Below are positions 7,399 to 14,348 of a DNA stretch of 15,789 bases, piece after piece; the first letter of the stretch is position 1, and every line of letters starts with the position of its first letter. The notes beneath the pieces are model-generated. The model saw only the letters and a list, made by a program, of their open reading frames with translations. It ran no database searches and was not told the origin of the DNA. The DNA is taken from positions 1-15,789 of the forward strand of contig CALPIW020000009.1 in NCBI GenBank assembly GCA_943323725.2, written 5' to 3'. The DNA is from Polynucleobacter meluiroseus. Its GTDB lineage: Bacteria; Verrucomicrobiota; Verrucomicrobiia; Opitutales; UBA953. The translations under genes were made by a program, and so were the position numbers.

Positions 7399-8847
7399 AT
7401 GTCAGAGCCTACGTCATCGGCCGGTGCCGCCACCTCCCGCAAGGCCCTGGCCATCAACTTGGATCGTTCCGCCTACGGGGCCTTCGCCGAGATCGGCGCC
7501 GGTCAGGAGGTCGTCCGTCACTTCTTCAAGGCGGGCGGCGCCTCCGGGACGGTGGCGAAGAGCATGTCGGCCTATGACATGCGGATCAGCGACGCCATCT
7601 ACGGCCACCCGCAGCGTTACGTGTCCCGGCAGCGACTCGAGCAGATGCTCGACCACGAATACGTCCTGCTGGTCGACCGGCTGAAGGCCGAGCGCGGCAC
7701 GACCACCCGCTTCTTCGCCTTCGCCGACACCGTCGCGACCACGCCGCATGACGGCAAAGGGCAGGGGCACTCTTGGATCGGGATCCGCTTCCAGGACCAG
7801 CCGGAAGCGGAGCCGAGCGAGGTCATCCTTCATCTCCGCCTCTGGGACAAGGACGCCGGACGCCAGCAGGACGCGCTCGGCGCGGTCGGGGTCAACCTGG
7901 TTTACGCCGCGCTCAATACCCGCGATAGCGTCGATAGCTTCCTCACCGCGCTCGTCGACGAGGTCGGCGCCGGCCGCGTCGAGATCGAGTTCGCCCACTT
8001 CAGCGGTCCGGCGTTCGGCGCCTTCGACAACCGAGCCGCGGCCTTGCGGCTCGTCCGTCTCGGTCTGACGGACGCGGTGCTCTTCGGGCCCGAAGGCGAC
8101 CCGCAGGTCCCCAGCGAATATTTCTACAAGCGTTCGGTGCTCGTCGCGCGCGGCACCTTCCGGCCGGTCTCCCTCGTCAACGAGGACATGCTCGCCTGCG
8201 GCCTCCGCGCCCTGCCCGACGGCGGCAAGGACGTACTCGCGCTCTTCGAGATGTGCATCGGCTCCGATCCGCATCCCGAGGCCGAGCTCATCGACCGTAT
8301 CCGCCTCGTCGGCGCCATGCAGCACCCCTTGCTGGTGACCCGCCACCGCGGCTGGTATCGTCTGCCCGCTTACTTCCGCCTGCACACCACGGGCAGCATC
8401 ACGCTCGTCGCGGGCATGAACAATCTCGTGGACCTGTTCAATCCCGAGCACTACACGCACCTCGAAGGCGGCGTGCTGGAATCCTGCGGCCGACTCTTCA
8501 AGGACGGCGTCCGGGTCATGGTCTACCCGATGCTCGGCGACCAGCTGCGCCGCCTCATCCTCGATCCCGTGGCCTGCAAGGTCTGCTTCCCGGAGAGCTA
8601 CCGCATCGCCGAGGATTCCGTGGTCACGGCCTCGGACATCCAGATGCGTCCTTCCGTCGCAGGTCTTTTCCAGCACTTGCTCAACAACGGGTTCCTTGTG
8701 CCGATCACCGGTGCGGACCGCGTCGCGATGGCCTGCCAGCCGCGCACTTTGGCCGAACGTATTCGCAAGGGCGTGCCGGGCTGGGACCAGGAAGTGCCTC
8801 CGTCGGTTGCGGTCGCGATCCGAAGCCTCAAGTTGTGGGCTAGATAG
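7399..8847 (+). CDS. Conserved 482-residue protein of unknown function
   Basis: A soluble-looking protein with no signal peptide and no membrane segment. Its most ordered-looking stretches are KALAINLDRSAYGAFAEIGA (15-34), the region 36-60 with a Gly-rich GGASGT, HSWIGIRF (124-131), RGTFRPVSLVNEDML (251-265) and THLEGGVLESCGRLFKDG (353-370). The style (GAGQEV, YVSRQRLEQMLDHEY, LLVTRHRGWYRLPAY) suggests a widespread, strongly conserved bacterial protein rather than an orphan. I do not recognise a catalytic motif and give no function. No Walker A, HEXXH or similar site is visible. C-terminal Cys residues (C393, C396 in ACKVC) form a CxxC-like pair that may or may not bind metal. A membrane-protein gene starts 6 bases after the stop, so the two are probably co-transcribed. 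Confidence 0.8.
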   Translation: MSEPTSSAGAATSRKALAINLDRSAYGAFAEIGAGQEVVRHFFKAGGASGTVAKSMSAYDMRISDAIYGHPQRYVSRQRLEQMLDHEYVLLVDRLKAERGTTTRFFAFADTVATTPHDGKGQGHSWIGIRFQDQPEAEPSEVILHLRLWDKDAGRQQDALGAVGVNLVYAALNTRDSVDSFLTALVDEVGAGRVEIEFAHFSGPAFGAFDNRAAALRLVRLGLTDAVLFGPEGDPQVPSEYFYKRSVLVARGTFRPVSLVNEDMLACGLRALPDGGKDVLALFEMCIGSDPHPEAELIDRIRLVGAMQHPLLVTRHRGWYRLPAYFRLHTTGSITLVAGMNNLVDLFNPEHYTHLEGGVLESCGRLFKDGVRVMVYPMLGDQLRRLILDPVACKVCFPESYRIAEDSVVTASDIQMRPSVAGLFQHLLNNGFLVPITGADRVAMACQPRTLAERIRKGVPGWDQEVPPSVAVAIRSLKLWAR

Positions 8848-8853
8848 CCCGCC

Positions 8854-9450
8854 ATGCCTGCCACCTCCCTTCCGCCCGGCCAAGACACCGAACTCGCCCT
8901 CTCCGTCGAGCGGGCGTATCGCGAGGCCTTGGTCACCGACCGGCTCGGCGCGATCTGGTCGCTCATCCTGGCCAAGTGCCTCCTCGCCCAGTGGGCGATC
9001 ACCCAGTACTCGATCCCGGTCAGCGGCGCTTTCTACATCTGGACCCTGACCCTCGTGATGGGCACGGTGGCCTCGCTCTATTACCTGCACGCGCATCGCG
9101 TGAAGCTCTACCTCCTCCCCACGCACTTCCGGGTCAACGCCGCCGTGCTCGCCGGCCTCGTGGTCTCGCTCGGTTTCGTCGCCTACGCGCGCTTCGCGCT
9201 CGGCGCGATCGAAGCCCCGGTCGCCGCCGCGCTCGGCGCCGCCTTGCTCGGGTCGTGGTCCCTCGCGCGGGCGGCCCTGCGCCGTGCTTGGCCCCCGCTC
9301 GTCGGGGCTCTCCTCTGGTGGGGAATCGCCGCGACCGCCCTGCGTGCGCCGGCGGACGAGGCGCTGCTCTGGCTCGGCCTGGGCATGCTGGGCGCGCAGG
9401 CGCTCCCCGGCTTCGCCGTGGCGTCCCGGGAAGCGCGTCAGCGGGTCTGA
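8854..9450 (+). CDS. Small multi-pass membrane protein, unknown function
   Basis: The 198-residue product has about six hydrophobic segments, at roughly 31-50, 58-78, 95-115, 121-138, 147-163 and 169-187. They are joined by short loops with Arg/Lys or His (HAHRVK, RAALRRAW). The N-terminal 30 residues are polar and presumably cytoplasmic. No family motif is recognised. It sits 6 bases after the 482-residue protein gene and is probably its partner in one transcript. The frame, continuous length and hydrophobic pattern support a real gene. Its TGA stop abuts the TGA of the opposite-strand LysR gene with no base between them (TGATCA at 9448-9453). Confidence 0.75.
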   Translation: MPATSLPPGQDTELALSVERAYREALVTDRLGAIWSLILAKCLLAQWAITQYSIPVSGAFYIWTLTLVMGTVASLYYLHAHRVKLYLLPTHFRVNAAVLAGLVVSLGFVAYARFALGAIEAPVAAALGAALLGSWSLARAALRRAWPPLVGALLWWGIAATALRAPADEALLWLGLGMLGAQALPGFAVASREARQRV

Positions 9451-10350
9451 TCAGGCCGCGGACTTACCGCCGGCGCTGTTCATGAGGTGCGTCATGAAAC
9501 GCTTCATGGCCGGCGTCAGCACGCGACCCTTGCGGTGCAGGATGGCCAGCGGGCGCGCCACGCGGCGGTCACGCAGGCGGAGCATGACGAGCGTGCCTTG
9601 CTCGACTTCCTGACGGATGGTGCCTTCGGGCACGAGCGCCACGCCGGCGTCGACTTCCACCGCGCGCTTGAGCGTCTCGATGTTGTCGAACTCCATCGAA
9701 GGCTCGAGCTCGATGCGCTGCTCGCGGAAGAACTGGTCCAGCGCCTTGCGCGTCGGGATGTCCTGGTCGAAGCCGATGAACTTGCCGCCCTGGAGGTCGG
9801 CGAGGTCGATCTCCTTCTTCGCCGCGAGCTTGTGCTTGGGCGAGCAGATGGCGACGAGCTGGTCCTCCATGAGCGGGATGATCTCGACCTGGCGGGTCTT
9901 CTGCGGGAAGGCGACGAGGCCGAAGTCCACGGCGTTGGAGATCACGTCTTCGTAGACGAGGTTCGAACGGCGGTATTCGACGCGCACGTTGACGTGCGGG
10001 AACTCCTGCATGAACGACTTCACGTGCGGAGGCAGTTCGTGCAGGCCGATGGAGACGATGGTCGAGATGTGGACGGTGCCGCTGACGACCTTGCGCATCT
10101 CCTGCATCTCGCTGCCGACCTGTTCGTAGCGGTTGAGGATGTCCTTGGCGGCCTCGTAGAGGCTGCGCCCCTCGCGCGTCAGCCGGAACTGCTTCTGGCT
10201 GCGGTCGACGATCAGGACGTTGAAGTGCTTCTCCATCGAGCGCAGCTGCTGGCTGACGGCCGACTGGGTGATGGCGTTGAGCTTGGCGGCCTTGGAGAAG
10301 CTTTCGTTGTCCACCAGGTCGCGGAAGATCTTCAGGTTCTCGATGTGCAT
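9451..10350 (-). CDS. LysR-type transcriptional regulator
   Basis: The 299-residue product has an N-terminal winged helix-turn-helix, MHIENLKIFRDLVDNESFSK then AAKLNAITQSAVSQQLRSME (about 1-60). The recognition helix region is TQSAVSQQLRSMEKHFNVLI. After a linker helix comes the LysR substrate-binding domain (about 90-290), with typical VDFGLVAFP, GFDQDIPTRKALDQFF and VDAGVALVPEGTI. Length fits the family (about 300). I chose the ATG at 10348-10350 because the HTH begins immediately there; the open frame extends upstream to 10608 with non-homologous sequence. The ligand is unknown. LysR regulators often control the divergent gene and themselves. The divergent neighbour here is yggS/recN, but these are housekeeping genes, so the real target may be elsewhere. 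A candidate T-N11-A box lies 18 bases upstream of the start. Confidence 0.93.
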   Translation of the reverse strand: MHIENLKIFRDLVDNESFSKAAKLNAITQSAVSQQLRSMEKHFNVLIVDRSQKQFRLTREGRSLYEAAKDILNRYEQVGSEMQEMRKVVSGTVHISTIVSIGLHELPPHVKSFMQEFPHVNVRVEYRRSNLVYEDVISNAVDFGLVAFPQKTRQVEIIPLMEDQLVAICSPKHKLAAKKEIDLADLQGGKFIGFDQDIPTRKALDQFFREQRIELEPSMEFDNIETLKRAVEVDAGVALVPEGTIRQEVEQGTLVMLRLRDRRVARPLAILHRKGRVLTPAMKRFMTHLMNSAGGKSAA

Positions 10351-10368
10351 GGAAGGATAGTCAGGATG

Positions 10369-10383
10369 ATTAATAAAACTAAT
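10369..10383 (-). promoter_or_regulatory. Candidate LysR-type operator (ATTA-N7-TAAT, T-N11-A)
   Basis: ATTAATAAAACTAAT is a partly palindromic 15-mer with perfect 4-bp arms, and its T-N11-A spacing matches the classical LysR box. It lies in the only A/T-rich patch of the LysR/yggS divergent region, starting 18 bases from the LysR start codon, a position suited to autorepression. Such short A/T palindromes can arise by chance, and the same patch could simply be a -10 region. Confidence 0.35.
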
Positions 10384-10492
10384 GGCGAAGGCCTTCAAGT
10401 GTAGACCTGCTAATCCTGAGAGGGGCGTGCCCGGGCGGGCTAGGGAAGCCCGTTGGTTGACTCCCCGCCCGTTCTCCCTCCCTCTGGTGCCA

Positions 10493-11191
10493 ATGGTCAC
10501 CTCCGACCAATTCAAGGCCCATTGCGAGGGGGTGCTGGCCCGCATCCAGGCCGCCTGCGTCCTTTCCGGTCGCGATCCGGCCTCCGTCCGCCTGCTTCCG
10601 GTGACCAAGACCCATCCGGTCGAGGCCGCTTTGCTGGCCTATGGCTTCGGTCTCCGGGCCGTCGGCGAGAATCGGGTCCAGGAAGCCGCCCAGAAGCGCC
10701 CCTTGGCCCCGGCCGATCTCCGCTGGGAGCTCATCGGCCACCTGCAGTCCAATAAGGCCAAGCATGCCCTGCAGGCTTTCGACGTCATCCAGAGCGTGGA
10801 TTCGCCTGAGCTGGCCACCCGGCTCGGTCGCCTGGCCGGCGAGATGGGCCTGCGCCGTGAGGTCCTTATCCAGGTCAACTCCGGCGACGATCCGGCGAAG
10901 TTCGGCTGCGACCTGGCGGACGCCCCCCGGCTCCTCGAGGCGGCCTTGGCCCAGCCCGCGCTCGTCGTGAAGGGCCTGATGGCCATCGCGCCGCTGTCCG
11001 ACGATCCCGCGGTCGCCGACCGCACCTTCGCCGAGCTCCGTCTCTGCCGCGACGCCCTCGCCGCCCGCTTCGGCGTGGCGCTCCCGGAATTATCGATGGG
11101 GATGAGCGGAGACCTTGAATCCGCGGTCGCCGCAGGTTCTACTTGTGTCCGCGTCGGTTCCGCTTTGTTCGGTAGCCGGCCTTCCGCATGA
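10493..11191 (+). CDS. yggS: PLP homeostasis protein, YggS/PROSC family
   Basis: The 232-residue pyridoxal-phosphate-binding protein has no known catalytic reaction and helps keep free PLP and amino-acid pools balanced. The PLP lysine is K39 in LLPVTKTHP. Further family motifs are AVGENRVQEA, WELIGHLQSNKAKH, VLIQVNSGDDPAKFGC and LSMGMSGDLESAVAAGSTCVRVGSALFG near the C-terminus, which binds the phosphate. Length fits the family (about 230). I chose the ATG at 10493; the frame is open back to 10382, but that part looks non-coding and lies in the divergent promoter region. The leader is pyrimidine-rich without Shine-Dalgarno. The stop overlaps the recN start as ATGA (11188-11191). The leader also contains the hairpin CGGGCT-aggga-AGCCCG (10436-10452). 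Confidence 0.95.
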   Translation: MVTSDQFKAHCEGVLARIQAACVLSGRDPASVRLLPVTKTHPVEAALLAYGFGLRAVGENRVQEAAQKRPLAPADLRWELIGHLQSNKAKHALQAFDVIQSVDSPELATRLGRLAGEMGLRREVLIQVNSGDDPAKFGCDLADAPRLLEAALAQPALVVKGLMAIAPLSDDPAVADRTFAELRLCRDALAARFGVALPELSMGMSGDLESAVAAGSTCVRVGSALFGSRPSA

Positions 11192-12849
11192 TCCGCCGCC
11201 TCCAAATCCGCGACCTCGCCCTGATGGACCGCACCTCGCTCGAACTGGGCGCGGGCTTCACCGTGGTCACGGGCGAGACCGGTGCCGGCAAGTCCGTGCT
11301 GCTCGGCGCGCTTTCGCTCCTCGCCGGCAATCGCGCGCCCAAGACGATCGTCCGCAAAGGCGCCGAAGAGTGCGTGGTCGAAGCCGAACTCGAGACCGAC
11401 GGCGATAAGCGTTTCGACGAGGCGCTGAAGGCCCTCGACCTGCCGGCCTGCGACGATGGCCTGCTCATCCTCAAGCGTTCGGTCCATGCCGCCAAGGCAG
11501 GCCGCATCTCGATCAACGGCGGTTCGGCGACCCTTACGCAGCTCCAGCAGCTGGGCGAGCTGTGGATCGATTTCCATGGCCCGGGCGAACCGCAGAAGCT
11601 GATGCGCGCCGAGACGCAGCTGGAGATGCTCGACCTGCACGCCGGCCTGGCCGCCCCCCTCGCGACCTACCGCGCCGGCTGGCGTCAGCGTAACGAGCTG
11701 CTCCGCGAAGCCGCCGAAGCCGCCACGGCCGAACGCCTCTCCGACGACGAAGCGGCCTTCCTCCGCTCGCAGTTGGAGAAACTCGATTCGCTCGACCTCT
11801 CCGAAGAGGCCATCACCAAGCTGGAACGCGATCACGCCCGCTCCTCCCGCGCCCAGGAACTGGCGGCCTTGCTCGGCCTACTCGAGGCCGGCCTCGGCTC
11901 CGACGGGCTGGGCGAAGTCTTGCCGAAGCTCCTCAAGGCCGGCGACGACGTCGCCCGCATCGACGAAGAAGCTTCCGCCCTGCGCGACCGCCTGAACTCG
12001 CTCGCCGCGGAAGCGGAGGATATCCGCGCCGATTTCGCGCGCCTGGGTCGCGGCCTTTCCTCCGACGACGAGTCCGCCGCCGAACTCGACGGGAAGATGA
12101 ACCTCTGGCTGGAGTTCCGTCGCAAGTACGGACCCGGTGCCGACTCCGTCCGCGAGAAGCGCGAGGCGCTCCGCCGCCGGCTCGCCTCACAGGGCGACGT
12201 CGAAGCCCGCGTCGCGAAACTTAAGGCGGAGGCCGCCAAGGTGGAGAAAGACCTACGTAAGCAGGCCGAAGCCCTCCGCGCCGCCCGCACCAAGGCCGCC
12301 GACAAGCTCGCCGCCGCCGCCCGCAAGATGCTCGGCTCACTGGGCTTCAAGAAGGCCGACCTCCGCATCGAAGTCGCGGTCGCTGAGCTCGGCCCGCATG
12401 GCGCCGACGCGGTCCGCTTCCTTTTCTGCCCCAATGCCGGTCAGGACCTCCTGCCGCTCGACCAGATCGCCTCCAGCGGTGAAGCCGCCCGCGTGATGCT
12501 CGCCCTCAAGACCGTGCTCGCCGCCGTCGACCGCACCCCGGTCCTGGTCTTCGACGAGGTCGACGCCAATGTCGGCGGTGAGATCGGCGCGCAGGTCGGC
12601 CGCGAACTCGCCGCGCTCGGCAAGGGCCATCAGGTCTTCTGCGTGACGCACCTCCCGCAGGTCGCCGCCCTCGGTCATGCCCACCTCGTCGTGACCAAGA
12701 CCCAGGACGACAAGTCGACGACGGTCGAGATCGCCCCGGTCCACGGCAAGCGTAAGGACCGCGAGTCCGAGTTGGCGCGTATGCTCGGCGACCGCGCCAG
12801 CAAGGTCGCGCTCTCGCACGCCCGCGAGCTGCTCGACGGCGCGAAGTAG
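11188..12849 (+). CDS. recN: DNA repair ATPase RecN (SMC-like)
   Basis: The 553-residue SMC-family protein acts at DNA double-strand breaks in recombinational repair. The N-terminal ATPase half has MIRRLQIRDLALMD and Walker A GETGAGKS (29-36). The middle (about 150-370) is a heptad-rich coiled coil broken by LGLLEAGLGSDG. The C-terminal half has the signature region ASSGEAARVMLALK, Walker B VLVFDEVDANVGG and the D/H-loop VTHLPQVAALG. Two variants are notable: the signature reads SSGE where SGGE is usual, and the N-terminal HGQHEHQ-type motif reads HGPGEPQ. Both fall in otherwise well-kept regions, so a lineage-specific RecN form is more likely than decay. It overlaps yggS by four bases (ATGA) and converges on a dehydrogenase gene, with two bases between the stops. 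No LexA-type box is visible upstream, where the sequence is yggS coding DNA. Confidence 0.95.
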   Translation: MIRRLQIRDLALMDRTSLELGAGFTVVTGETGAGKSVLLGALSLLAGNRAPKTIVRKGAEECVVEAELETDGDKRFDEALKALDLPACDDGLLILKRSVHAAKAGRISINGGSATLTQLQQLGELWIDFHGPGEPQKLMRAETQLEMLDLHAGLAAPLATYRAGWRQRNELLREAAEAATAERLSDDEAAFLRSQLEKLDSLDLSEEAITKLERDHARSSRAQELAALLGLLEAGLGSDGLGEVLPKLLKAGDDVARIDEEASALRDRLNSLAAEAEDIRADFARLGRGLSSDDESAAELDGKMNLWLEFRRKYGPGADSVREKREALRRRLASQGDVEARVAKLKAEAAKVEKDLRKQAEALRAARTKAADKLAAAARKMLGSLGFKKADLRIEVAVAELGPHGADAVRFLFCPNAGQDLLPLDQIASSGEAARVMLALKTVLAAVDRTPVLVFDEVDANVGGEIGAQVGRELAALGKGHQVFCVTHLPQVAALGHAHLVVTKTQDDKSTTVEIAPVHGKRKDRESELARMLGDRASKVALSHARELLDGAK

Positions 12850-12851
12850 GC

Positions 12852-13670
12852 TCAGGCCTGCTTCACGAAGCGGTCCAGCCGCAGTCGTTGGATCATGCGC
12901 AGCCCGATCGCGGCCGCCCAGGGCTTGGGCAGGCGCGCCGAGAACACGGCAAGGATCTTATGCTTCCAGCCGGTGACCACCACCGGTCGCGCGCCCGCCA
13001 TGCCGCGCACGGCCTCGTCGGCGCACTCGTCGGCGGTCTGGCCGCCGAGGCCGGTCGAGCTCGCGAAGCCGGCGGCCTTGGAGAAATTCGTCGAGACCGG
13101 GCCCGGGCAGATCGCCACGCAACGGATGCCGTGACGCTTGGCTTCGGCGTCGAGTGCGACGCTCCAGTCGAGCAGGAACGATTTCGTCGCCGCATACGTC
13201 GTCATCAGCGGCGTGGGCTGGAAGCCCGCGAGCGAGGCGACGTTCGCGACCTGGCCGCCGCGGACTTTGAGTTCATCCCAGAGACGTCCCGTCAGCTCGA
13301 CCGGCGCGCGCACGTTGACGTCGATCATCTTCAGGGTGTGGTCGACGCCAGGCGCCGGAAACTCTCCGTACGCCCCGAAGCCGCTATTATTAATCAGTAG
13401 CATCCTGCCTTCGCTGGGCATTAGTTTCCGTAATTCGGAGACAACCTTCGCGATGTCAGCGGGTTGCGAGAGGTCGCAGGTAAGGTGAGTGAAGTTAAGG
13501 GAATTGGGGACGCCTTCCGGAGCGGTACGGGAAAGGTTGAACACGGCCGCTTTGGTCTCAGAATTACTGATACGCGAGAGTATCGCGCGTCCGATCCCGG
13601 AAGAAGCCCCTGATATGATGACCACGGAAAAACTCCTGAAGAAATCATCGACGGTCTTGTTCTTTGACAT
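12852..13670 (-). CDS. Short-chain dehydrogenase/reductase (SDR)
   Basis: The 272-residue NAD(P)-dependent oxidoreductase of the classical SDR family has an unknown substrate. The cofactor motif is GASSGIG (21-27) and the structural motif is NNSG (94-97). The catalytic tetrad is N119, S146 (VASLAG), Y159 and K163 (YAATK). PGPVSTNF (189-196) follows as usual. The C-terminal tail (WKHKILAVFSARLPKPWAAAIGLRMIQR) is hydrophobic and basic and may associate with membrane. All key residues are present, so it should be active. The first third of the gene (about 13381-13670) is about 52% G+C by hand count (150 of 290), against about 67% (160 of 240) in the adjoining 13141-13380. The start is only 40 bases from the divergent hpf start, so promoter elements probably lie inside this coding region. 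Confidence 0.93.
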   Translation of the reverse strand: MSKNKTVDDFFRSFSVVIISGASSGIGRAILSRISNSETKAAVFNLSRTAPEGVPNSLNFTHLTCDLSQPADIAKVVSELRKLMPSEGRMLLINNSGFGAYGEFPAPGVDHTLKMIDVNVRAPVELTGRLWDELKVRGGQVANVASLAGFQPTPLMTTYAATKSFLLDWSVALDAEAKRHGIRCVAICPGPVSTNFSKAAGFASSTGLGGQTADECADEAVRGMAGARPVVVTGWKHKILAVFSARLPKPWAAAIGLRMIQRLRLDRFVKQA

Positions 13671-13710
13671 GGGCGCAGAGTCTCACGTCACCCCCAAAAA
13701 CACAACACAC

Positions 13711-14070
13711 ATGACAAGTGCTCCGATCGTCGTGACCGGGGTCCATATGGACCTCACCGACGCCCTGAAGGAAACGGTGCGCGCCAAGGTCGAAAGACTG
13801 CTGCGCCACAACCCGCGGATCATCCGCGTGCACGTCGAACTCGTCCACACCCGCTGCAGCGACCACAGTCGCGAGTTCGGGGCCCAGATCAGGCTGGAGA
13901 TTCCCGGCCCGGACATCGTCGTCCGGGAGGAGTCGGACGACCTGTACAAATCCATCGATATTTTGATCGATAAGGTCGATCGCCAGCTTCGCCGCCGCCA
14001 TCGCCTGGATAAGGAGAAACGGAATCATCCGCATCCGACCGACCTGGGCGAACTGGGACGCGCAGCGTAA
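13711..14070 (+). CDS. hpf: Ribosome hibernation-promoting factor, short HPF/RaiA (S30AE) type
   Basis: The 119-residue protein binds the 30S decoding region and silences ribosomes in stationary phase or stress. It shows the S30AE pattern: IVVTGVHMDLTDALKETVRAKVERL (6-30), a RVHVELVH strand (39-46), a central strand (AQIRLEIPGPDIVVREESDDLYKSID, 58-83), and a basic C-terminal helix (KVDRQLRRRHRLDKEKR, 88-104). The dimerisation domain of long HPF is absent, so it is the short form (E. coli HPF 95, YfiA 113 residues). I chose the ATG at 13711; the frame is open back to 13489, but that DNA codes for the dehydrogenase on the other strand. The 22 bases before the start contain only A, C and no G (cccccaaaaacacaacacac), much like the leader of the beta-barrel gene. 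Confidence 0.9.
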   Translation: MTSAPIVVTGVHMDLTDALKETVRAKVERLLRHNPRIIRVHVELVHTRCSDHSREFGAQIRLEIPGPDIVVREESDDLYKSIDILIDKVDRQLRRRHRLDKEKRNHPHPTDLGELGRAA

Positions 14071-14106
14071 GGACGGTATCGTGCCGGCCGGTTGTCGGTG
14101 AGGGCT

Positions 14107-14239
14107 GGTCAGTCGGTTAAGGTCGAAGTCAGATAGGCGAGAAGTCGGTGAAAACAGACGGAAAGCCAGTCAGACAGCGAAGGTAACGGACAGTCAGTCA
14201 GGTAACAGACAACGAAAGCCAAGCTAGCACAGTCAGATA
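14107..14239 (+). repeat. Degenerate AGTC-rich repeat region between hpf and mpl
   Basis: Seven AGTC tetramers occur in about 125 bases (14111, 14127, 14143, 14168, 14192, 14196, 14231), mostly as AGTCAG. Longer direct repeats are AGTCAGATA (14127-14135 and 14231-14239), GGTAACGGACA/GGTAACAGACA (14182-14192 and 14201-14211, 19 bases apart), and GAAAGCC (14161-14167 and 14214-14220). The plus strand at 14121-14240 is about 39% A and 11% T with about 50% G+C, unlike any coding part of the window. No open frame with gene-like sequence is seen. It could be a protein-binding array, a long unstructured leader or a small RNA. Spacing is irregular, so it is not a CRISPR. Confidence 0.6.
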
Positions 14240-14246
14240 AGGTACC

Positions 14247-14286
14247 GGACCCCGGCCGCCGCAAGGTAGCCGGGGTCCTCCTGTTT
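14247..14286 (+). terminator. Intrinsic terminator downstream of hpf and the repeat region
   Basis: A perfect 10-bp stem, GGACCCCGGC (14247-14256) and GCCGGGGTCC (14269-14278), encloses a 12-base loop. It is followed by TCCTGTTT, a mediocre T tract. It lies 176 bases after the hpf stop, so hpf mRNA would carry the repeat region as a long 3' UTR, or the repeat region is a separate short RNA ending here. Confidence 0.65.
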
Positions 14287-14315
14287 AGGCGGATGCCTGG
14301 CCTCCTAAGTTTCTC

Positions 14316-14340
14316 GCCCTCGGGCCCCCGAGGGCTTTTA
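14316..14340 (+). terminator. Terminator-like hairpin just before mpl
   Basis: The perfect 8-bp stem GCCCTCGG (14316-14323) and CCGAGGGC (14328-14335) with loop GCCC is followed at once by TTTTAT. It has the form of an intrinsic terminator but ends about 9 bases before the mpl ATG. Any transcript starting upstream would meet it, so it may act as an attenuator, as a 5' hairpin covering the mpl start, or as a second safety terminator with mpl starting almost leaderless. Confidence 0.6.
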
Positions 14341-14348
14341 TCTGCCCC

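Noticed and set aside
10457..10462. TTGACT as a -35 box for yggS.
   Set aside because: No -10-like hexamer lies 16-18 bases downstream; the sequence there is C/T-rich.
13489..13710. N-terminal extension of hpf in the same frame.
   Set aside because: This stretch mostly encodes the SDR N-terminus on the other strand, and the S30AE domain starts right at the ATG at 13711.
14107..14239. The repeats as a CRISPR array.
   Set aside because: Repeat units are short and degenerate, spacing is irregular (4-35 bases), and there are no cas genes.
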